Assembly: GCF_009905605.1 (NCBI RefSeq)
Contig: NZ_JAAAKZ010000016.1
Coordinates: forward strand, 1 to 64,000
From: Runella sp. CRIBMP
Lineage (GTDB): Bacteria > Bacteroidota > Bacteroidia > Cytophagales > Spirosomataceae
Length of the DNA: 64,000 nucleotides
Reading direction: 5' to 3'
Both the position numbers and the translations under genes were made by a program. The notes under the pieces were generated by a model. The model was not told the origin of the DNA. It did not search any database and was given only the letters and a program-made list of their open reading frames with translations. Shown in pieces: positions 59,199-64,000 of the stretch (positions within the stretch are counted from its first letter, which is position 1; every line of letters begins with the position of its first letter).

Positions 59199-60011
59199 AT
59201 GGCACATAGTAAAAGAAAAGGCAAGAATTTTATACCTCCAAAACGTCATAATCCAACCTATCTTGCCCATAAAATTGAAAAGAATGGGGAGGAAATCCAA
59301 AAAATCAGGAAACAGAAAGATATGATTTATGCGGCTCTTGAGCGCCATGTAGAATACTTAACAAACTTTACAAGTCATGATATCAAAAACGCCATCCAGA
59401 ATATGGATAGCGTTGTCTCAAGCTTAGATATAGAAAACGTCACAAATGAAGATATTGAAACAATAAAGGCCTGTTTAGGTAGTATACGTAGTTCACTTCA
59501 AAACTTTGCATCCTTAGTGCCGAACTCCACAAAAAAGGAGTTTTATTTAAAGGAACTTTGTATGGCTACTGAACTAATTAATAAACCAGACTTCAAAAAG
59601 AATAAAATTAAGTTTGAGTCAAATTATGAAAAAGGTGATAAGACAATAATTACACAGCCTTACCATAGTTTACTTCAAGTTTTAAATAACTTAATGATAA
59701 ACTCAATAAAATCTTTTGAGGGGCTAGATGTTGAAAAACGAATACGGTTAGACTGCCATTTAAAAGATGGCAATGTAGAAATATCTATTTCTGATAATGG
59801 CTGTGGGATATCTGACTCAATAAAGCCTAAAATATTTGACATGTACTTTTCAAATACAAATGGAAGTGGTGTTGGGTTATATCACGCAACATATATTCTT
59901 GCAGATTTAAACGGAAAAATTGAGTTACTGCAAAATATTGGAGATTTTGTAACAGTTTTTAAAATTAGCTTTCCTATAATTACGACAAATGAAATCGATA
60001 CTGATAATTGA
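59199..60011 (+). CDS. Soluble histidine kinase of the cargo two-gene unit
   Basis: 270 aa, no membrane segment and no recognizable sensor. A lysine-rich start (about 1-40) leads into a helical dimerization region with His60 (TSHDIKNAIQNM), the candidate phospho-site, followed by a HATPase domain (about 120-262): N-box NNLMINSI (163-170, Asn168), DNGCGI (199-204) and GSGVGLYHA (222-230). These are all the catalytic boxes of a histidine kinase. The gene overlaps its partner by 23 bases, implying coupling. It is on the plus strand, against the phage genes on both sides, and much richer in A/T, so it is likely cargo acquired separately. The trigger could be bound by the N-terminal region or by a missing sensor protein. 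Confidence 0.9.
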   Translation: MAHSKRKGKNFIPPKRHNPTYLAHKIEKNGEEIQKIRKQKDMIYAALERHVEYLTNFTSHDIKNAIQNMDSVVSSLDIENVTNEDIETIKACLGSIRSSLQNFASLVPNSTKKEFYLKELCMATELINKPDFKKNKIKFESNYEKGDKTIITQPYHSLLQVLNNLMINSIKSFEGLDVEKRIRLDCHLKDGNVEISISDNGCGISDSIKPKIFDMYFSNTNGSGVGLYHATYILADLNGKIELLQNIGDFVTVFKISFPIITTNEIDTDN

Positions 60012-60894
60012 TGACGAGTCTATCCAAGCCAATAGCCTTGCGAAATCGCTAAAAAAAGAGCGCACAAATATTGACTTTTTTGTGGCAAGTAAAGAAGAAG
60101 AAATACTCTACAGTATTGAGCATCTGTACTTTGATATTGCTATTGTTGATTTAAGGATGGATGATTTTGATATCGACGGCTTTCAGGTAATTGATAAAAT
60201 TATTGAAATAAATCCATTTGCTAAAATAATCGTTGTTTCCGCATTCACTCAAGAATATTTTACTGAATTAAATAAAATTCTACTCTCTGGGAAGATTATA
60301 GCTATAATTGAAAAGAAAGAATATAATGTTTTTTTAAGCGAAATAGTACTCGCTATAGCAAAGTATGAAGAGTACGTAACAAAGAACCCTAGTGAGACAT
60401 CGAAGGCTTTATTGAATTATTATGCAAATGCAAAGAATCAGCAAAATTCATATGAAAAAGGCATAGTTTTTGAACACTTTATTACTCTATTGTTTAATAA
60501 TATGGGATTTAAAACTATAATTAAAAGAGTAATAGATAAAAGCAGAAATGAAGTCGATTTAATTATTAGAAATGACGTTAATGATAATTTCTTTTCAAAA
60601 TTCAGGCCATACATTTTAGTAGAATGTAAAAACAAGCCCGACGATGGAATTGGAAAAAACGATTTTATACAATTTTATTCAAAATTGCAACATACGAATG
60701 GCCTCTCTGATTTAGGGTTTTTAATAACCTCTGGATTTATTTCGAAAACAACTTACTTAGAAGCAATGAGAACTTCAAAGAATGGTGAGAAAATAGCCTT
60801 TATTTCAAATCCAGAAATAGAGAGACTAATAAATTCGGAAAGTCCGATGGAAGAATTGAAAAAAATTATTGACGAGCAAGTTAAAGATAATTAA
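59989..60894 (+). CDS. Receiver domain fused to Mrr-like PD-(D/E)XK nuclease
   Basis: 301 aa. Residues 1-120 are a CheY-like receiver: acidic Asp8/Asp9, phospho-site Asp54 (IAIVDLRMDD), Ser84 and Lys109/110. A linker (about 121-150) leads to a restriction-endonuclease-type domain (about 155-290): YEKGIVFEHF with Glu162, then NEVDLII with Asp190, then YILVECKN with Glu212-x-Lys214, the PD-(D/E)XK core in the order found in Mrr_cat-like enzymes, and the 'GFLITSGF' strand also typical of that family. The upstream kinase likely phosphorylates the receiver and so switches nuclease activity. A two-component output through DNA cleavage instead of transcription is unusual. Stop at 60894 is 12 bp from the convergent phage gene. 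Confidence 0.9.
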   Translation: MKSILIIDDESIQANSLAKSLKKERTNIDFFVASKEEEILYSIEHLYFDIAIVDLRMDDFDIDGFQVIDKIIEINPFAKIIVVSAFTQEYFTELNKILLSGKIIAIIEKKEYNVFLSEIVLAIAKYEEYVTKNPSETSKALLNYYANAKNQQNSYEKGIVFEHFITLLFNNMGFKTIIKRVIDKSRNEVDLIIRNDVNDNFFSKFRPYILVECKNKPDDGIGKNDFIQFYSKLQHTNGLSDLGFLITSGFISKTTYLEAMRTSKNGEKIAFISNPEIERLINSESPMEELKKIIDEQVKDN

Positions 60895-60906
60895 TTCTCA
60901 GTAAGT

Positions 60907-61710
60907 TTATTCACCTTCGTTTTTTTTCTTTGCCTGTTCATCCATTTGAATCTTCCGATGTTTGAGGTACATCCAAATGGTGTGGGCGTTGGTATCACAG
61001 ACTTTATCGAAGTTGCCATGGACGCCCGCTGAGGCGACATCTTCCAACGTGGCCAGCCAGCCTTCGCCATTCTGAAAAAGGCTGCGGCCCTCGGCCCCGT
61101 CGTAGAGGGCTTTGTGGATTTCGTAGAACTCATTGTTTTGCGCTTCCCAATATTGAAGGATGGCAATGCACACGCCAAGGCGTAGCTTTTGGAATTTGAC
61201 AGCCCGCCGCTCCGCGCGCAGGGAGTTGAAGGGTTGACGGTCCTCGCCGTCGTAGCCGGGCAGGTATTTACGAAACCACCAATTCCATTTTCGCGGGCGG
61301 CATATCGTGGCCAGCAAATCAAACAGCCGGGGGGAGTCGGCTTTGGTGGCTTTGACAAAAGCAAGGTAGTGCATGTTGGCCATGGCCAATTCGATGCTTG
61401 AGGTATCGGCGTAGTGGAGTTTGGGCAGGAAGTACTGACGGCCTCGATGGCGAAAAGAAGTAAATGGCAGCGTGGTGATTTTATCGACCGTGGCCCAGCG
61501 GATGCGGTCAATCAGTTCAAACTTTTTATCGTTGGACAGCAGCTCGTATTGGTTTCGGTCTAGGCGGGTGAGCAGGCATACCAAATCACCGAGCAGCTCC
61601 AGTACGGCATCGGGGTAGCTGGCGTAGGATTGAATGAGCAATTGCAGCTCCAGTCCTTCGATGAGCTGAGGGGTAGAGCAGTCTTTCCAGGAAGAAGGGA
61701 TTTTTACCAT
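60907..61710 (-). CDS. Phage-associated protein of unknown function
   Basis: 267 aa, cytoplasmic, rich in helices and aromatic residues (WNWWFRKYLPGYDGED, CIAILQYWEAQNNEFYEIHKAL). It ends in a Lys/Glu-rich tail. No motif recognised. ATG 61710 overlaps the upstream gene by seven bases. An alternative frame on the same strand (60891-61511) is Pro/Thr-rich and looks like a shadow. Confidence 0.7.
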   Translation of the reverse strand: MVKIPSSWKDCSTPQLIEGLELQLLIQSYASYPDAVLELLGDLVCLLTRLDRNQYELLSNDKKFELIDRIRWATVDKITTLPFTSFRHRGRQYFLPKLHYADTSSIELAMANMHYLAFVKATKADSPRLFDLLATICRPRKWNWWFRKYLPGYDGEDRQPFNSLRAERRAVKFQKLRLGVCIAILQYWEAQNNEFYEIHKALYDGAEGRSLFQNGEGWLATLEDVASAGVHGNFDKVCDTNAHTIWMYLKHRKIQMDEQAKKKNEGE

Positions 61711-62111
61711 AAACCGATTTTCTTAGTAGCAATCAAAAGCACGGCGCCACGCCATGCCCAGTTTTCGAGGCGCGACCAAAGCAGCTTTCGCTTGGCAGAA
61801 TGGAGAGAGGTGGTAAGCGTTGCCGCTTTGTTTTGTGCGGCCTGTAATTCGTGGGCCCCACTCAGGATGGTTTTGGTTTTACGCTCGCTGTCTTGCCGGT
61901 ACGTGCTGATGATAGAGTCTTTCAAAACGATGACTTGATTGAGCATCTTGGCTTCTTCGATGGCTTTGAGGGCCATCTTTGCCCCAGCTTCGCTCATACG
62001 GATGGGTTTGGCTTCGAGCCTACTTAGCGTGTCCGAACACGCGGTCGACCTCACGCTGGAGAGCAGTGCCACGCAAAGAATCAATGCGAATAATCGCTTT
62101 TTCATAGTCAT
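61704..62111 (-). CDS. Exported coiled-coil protein, candidate outer spanin-like
   Basis: 135 aa (or 133 from the second ATG). Signal peptide-like start (about 1-25, ending STAC) with a weak lipobox, then a helical region (about 35-110) and a hydrophobic C-terminal stretch (WAWRGAVLLIATKKIGLW). It overlaps the C-terminal coding part of the upstream membrane/coiled-coil gene by 92 bases, an arrangement known from Rz/Rz1-type spanin pairs. The C-terminal hydrophobic segment does not fit standard Rz1, so this reading is tentative. Confidence 0.6.
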   Translation of the reverse strand: MTMKKRLFALILCVALLSSVRSTACSDTLSRLEAKPIRMSEAGAKMALKAIEEAKMLNQVIVLKDSIISTYRQDSERKTKTILSGAHELQAAQNKAATLTTSLHSAKRKLLWSRLENWAWRGAVLLIATKKIGLW

Positions 62112-62343
62112 TCTGGAGGCGTTCTTGTCGGCGCTGCAGCGTCCAAATCTGCGAGCGTAATTGGGAATTGCTTTTCTCGGTCAGGTACAGCGTTTTGTAA
62201 AATTGGGTAGAGTCTATTCGCGCAGGGTTGGTGATGGACGATGATTGGGAGTGCCGGAGGAAGCTCCCGAAAGGCATGCCGATGGAGAACCCCACAAATA
62301 GGAGCAACCAAAATTGCCACCACTGAAGGGGCGGTGAATTCAT
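62020..62343 (-). CDS. Inner-membrane coiled-coil protein, candidate inner spanin-like
   Basis: 107 aa from ATG 62343; the longer frame (to 62496) runs into the holin-like gene and its added residues look like shadow. An N-terminal membrane segment (WWQFWLLLFVGFSIGMPFG, about 7-25) is followed by a periplasmic helical region with heptad-like 'SQIWTLQRRQERLQNDYEKAI'. This is the shape of an inner spanin. Position after a holin-like gene fits. Confidence 0.6.
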   Translation of the reverse strand: MNSPPLQWWQFWLLLFVGFSIGMPFGSFLRHSQSSSITNPARIDSTQFYKTLYLTEKSNSQLRSQIWTLQRRQERLQNDYEKAIIRIDSLRGTALQREVDRVFGHAK

Positions 62344-62402
62344 CGGAACGTTGAGCTTGTGCCCAACGCTCCGAATCAAGTTCAAAAGCTTTGTCAACCA
62401 TA

Positions 62403-62672
62403 TCACGGTTTGAAACTTTTTAGGCGTTCTAATCGGCGCTTTTCGTTCCAGTCTACCGTGAACTTGGCCACGATGGCGGCGGCACCCGCTGCCCAACCGG
62501 CTACATCGGTCAGGAATTTGGGCGGTACCAAACCCACGCTGACGATTTGCTCAATGAACAAATTGGCTCCCGCGCTCAGCGCCACAATGGCGGCCGCCAG
62601 ATAAAACAGGACTTTGAAAAACTTGGGCATGGGTCCTTGCCAGCGCTCCAAGAGGGTTTTGAAAATTTCCAT
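62403..62672 (-). CDS. Holin-like small membrane protein
   Basis: 89 aa from ATG 62672; the open frame to 62765 adds His-rich shadow residues over the preceding gene, whose stop is only five bases away. Two hydrophobic segments (about 17-35 and 47-76) and a basic C-terminus (NEKRRLERLKSFKP). Holins are defined by shape and position, so this call rests on both: it lies in a dense group with a CHAP peptidase and spanin-like genes. Confidence 0.6.
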   Translation of the reverse strand: MEIFKTLLERWQGPMPKFFKVLFYLAAAIVALSAGANLFIEQIVSVGLVPPKFLTDVAGWAAGAAAIVAKFTVDWNEKRRLERLKSFKP

Positions 62673-62677
62673 GGCTG

Positions 62678-62794
62678 TTATGGATGTAAGGTTTGAAATG
62701 CTTCTACTAAGATGGTCCCGAAAATGAGAGCCATGATGATGGACCCGATGATGAGCCAGGCCCATTCTTCGAGAAAATCAAGTACTTTTTTCAT
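62678..62794 (-). CDS. 38-aa single-pass membrane protein in the lysis-like cassette
   Basis: Frame from ATG 62794, which overlaps the stop of the CHAP gene by four bases (ATGA), to TAA at 62678. One membrane segment (WAWLIIGSIIMALIFGTILVE) after the basic-acidic start MKKVLDFLEE. The tight spacing on both sides argues that it is translated. It may be a pinholin, antiholin or holin partner; nothing more specific can be said. Confidence 0.65.
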   Translation of the reverse strand: MKKVLDFLEEWAWLIIGSIIMALIFGTILVEAFQTLHP

Positions 62795-63417
62795 CGAATT
62801 AGTCGGATGGTGTTACGGACAAAATTTTTGGACCGCTGAATGTTGACGTACACACCATGCTGTTTGGCTCCAGCGGTGGTGTTGCCGCCCGTGGTATAAA
62901 AGTACGTGATGCGCGGGTCGAGCGGCCAGTACCGTACCAGCTCAATGTGCGACCATTGCTTATACGTCACCGCATCGGCGGGCAATACCGCCTCTCCAGG
63001 GCGGATGCGCTGACCAATCATGCCATTCCAAGTCAACACGGCGGCGGCTCCTGACTTGGAGGGCACCGAAATGCCGCACTGCTTATAGACCCAAGTGACG
63101 AAAGCAGCGCACCACGCCTTATGCTGCGGTAGCATTTTTTCGGGGGCCTTGAAGCCGCAGGCCTTCATGTACTCATTGATTTGGGGATGCTCGTTCCGAT
63201 TGTTTTTTTCCTTCACAAAGGATTGACTTTCGGCGGTTTTGAGGACGCATTCGCGCAGACGGGCCAGGCTATCTACGCGTAGGCGGTCAGGTAGTAGTTG
63301 GCAAACACCCACATGACCAAGGCAAAGACACCCAACAAGAAAAACAAGACGGCCCACGAAGGTGCTTCGCTGAGCAGGGTGGACAGGTTTCGTTCGGAAT
63401 TGATTCGATTGTGCCAT
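62791..63417 (-). CDS. CHAP-type peptidoglycan peptidase, probable endolysin
   Basis: 208 aa. Candidate catalytic residues are Cys103 (WCAAFVTWVY), His157 (YKQWSHIELVR) and Asn179 (GGNTTAG), the order seen in CHAP amidases/endopeptidases. N-terminal residues 20-40 (FVGRLVFLVGCLCLGHVGVCQ) form a signal-like segment, which would make it an exported or signal-arrest endolysin. The ATG at 63417 makes it overlap the upstream gene by 145 bases; no good later ATG exists before residue 84, so the long overlap seems to be real. The cassette that follows contains membrane proteins. Confidence 0.8.
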   Translation of the reverse strand: MAQSNQFRTKPVHPAQRSTFVGRLVFLVGCLCLGHVGVCQLLPDRLRVDSLARLRECVLKTAESQSFVKEKNNRNEHPQINEYMKACGFKAPEKMLPQHKAWCAAFVTWVYKQCGISVPSKSGAAAVLTWNGMIGQRIRPGEAVLPADAVTYKQWSHIELVRYWPLDPRITYFYTTGGNTTAGAKQHGVYVNIQRSKNFVRNTIRLIR

Positions 63418-63995
63418 AATTGAAATAAATCGTTAAAAAATAACCATACAAAAAACACCCCTACCAAGAAGGTAAGGAAGGTCATATCGAAGGCCACCAA
63501 CGCGCGGAGCGGGGCGTTCTTCATCATGCTTTGGCCGACAGGGTTGTACGGGTCGTTGATGGCATTCATGCCTACCCACGAGGTGAGCGCGCAGCAGCCC
63601 ACAAACAGCCCAATCAGCACATAGATAGCGCGAGAAGTGCTGATACCCATTGAGGTACGCGGTTCGGATTTGGGCTGGTCGGCAACGTCACCAAAGCGGC
63701 CAATGCCATACTTTTCTTCAATTTCGTCAATATCAGCCTGGTACTTGGCTTTCTTTTCGGAGAGGGCAAGGGCGTCATTGAGCGACAATTTAGACGACAT
63801 AGCCGCTGCCGAATCAAGCTTTTTGATTTCGGATTTGAGGTTTTTGAGCGTTTCCATGTCCTGCCCGCGCTCTACTTCAAGGCGGTTTTTACGGGCTTTT
63901 TCTTCGGCTTGGCGTTGGATCGCGGCCTGTTGTTTCATCTGCTCAATCTTTTTTTCAAGGTCATCGGCAGTTTCGATGTTTTGATTTGGGGTCAT
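63273..63995 (-). CDS. Coiled-coil membrane protein of unknown function
   Basis: 240 aa. The N-terminal half (about 8-98) is a charged coiled coil (EKKIEQMKQQAAIQRQAEEK...), the C-terminal half has about three membrane segments (122-142, 165-190, 211-237). No family recognised. Its 3' part encodes the start of the CHAP protein in another frame. Its ATG is five bases from the window edge, so partners upstream are not visible. Confidence 0.75.
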   Translation of the reverse strand: MTPNQNIETADDLEKKIEQMKQQAAIQRQAEEKARKNRLEVERGQDMETLKNLKSEIKKLDSAAAMSSKLSLNDALALSEKKAKYQADIDEIEEKYGIGRFGDVADQPKSEPRTSMGISTSRAIYVLIGLFVGCCALTSWVGMNAINDPYNPVGQSMMKNAPLRALVAFDMTFLTFLVGVFFVWLFFNDLFQLWHNRINSERNLSTLLSEAPSWAVLFFLLGVFALVMWVFANYYLTAYA

Positions 63996-64000
63996 GGCTG

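Larger units (their letters stand above)
45269..64000. mobile_element. Prophage or phage-derived island at tRNA-Ser, right end outside the window
   Basis: A recombinase next to tRNA-Ser is followed by a block of minus-strand genes with tape measure, S74-type fibre, tail and lysis-type products. Only the left end is inside the window: no second copy of the tRNA 3' end was noticed up to 64000, so the other attachment site should lie to the right. Terminase, portal and capsid genes are not in view. The start is given as the tRNA; the exact junction is not known. Confidence 0.75.

Noticed and set aside
60891-61511. 206-aa minus-strand frame
   Set aside because: Pro/Thr/Ser-rich alternate frame fully overlapping the better-composed 267-aa gene.
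62344-62496. N-terminal extension of the inner spanin-like frame
   Set aside because: Basic, shadow-like residues overlapping the holin-like gene; the internal ATG 62343 gives a normal membrane anchor.

Overview
The window looks like a chromosomal segment of a Bacteroidota bacterium, most likely Cytophagales (Runella/Spirosoma-like). Supporting signs are giant repeat-rich exported proteins ending in a 3-coathanger-type C-terminus, hybrid kinase/receiver/AraC regulators with 7TMR-DISM sensors, A-rich start regions without Shine-Dalgarno sequences, and promoters of the TTG-N20-TAnnTTTG type. The genus is inferred. Almost every gene lies on the minus strand.

Region 1 (1-18665) holds a surface-protein cluster: a 1537-aa exported repeat protein, a standalone LytTR DNA-binding protein and a giant exported protein of at least 4148 aa that runs off the left edge. 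A diheme cytochrome c lies upstream. Region 2 (19164-28140) carries three large one-protein two-component regulators (sensor, histidine kinase, receiver, AraC HTH). The first two are tandem paralogues with near-identical output halves but different sensors. Region 3 (28355-37331) repeats the theme of region 1: TonB-like protein, 45-aa membrane protein, family-2 glycosyltransferase, 2091-aa exported protein and a second LytTR protein in one direction. Upstream sit four 9-bp direct repeats spaced 21/31/21 bp, the geometry of LytTR operators, so the module may control itself.

Region 4 (37478-45085) contains an exported M14-type metallopeptidase, a small membrane protein, and a likely glycan-use set (beta-helix protein, sulfatase, TIM-barrel isomerase/epimerase).

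Region 5 (45269-64000, open at the right edge) is a prophage or phage-derived island beside tRNA-Ser(GGA). A divergent tyrosine recombinase, bracketed by a perfect 12-bp inverted repeat, is followed by minus-strand phage genes: exported proteins, tail proteins, a 1283-aa tape-measure protein, an S74-type fibre, and a compact lysis-like cassette (CHAP peptidase, small membrane proteins, holin-like and spanin-like genes). Inserted on the plus strand in this otherwise minus-strand block is an AT-rich two-gene unit: a soluble histidine kinase without an obvious sensor, translationally coupled to a receiver domain fused to an Mrr-like PD-(D/E)XK nuclease. This is the best candidate for a new system, probably a phosphorelay-controlled anti-phage or abortive-infection module carried as phage cargo. 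Its function is inferred from domains and context only.
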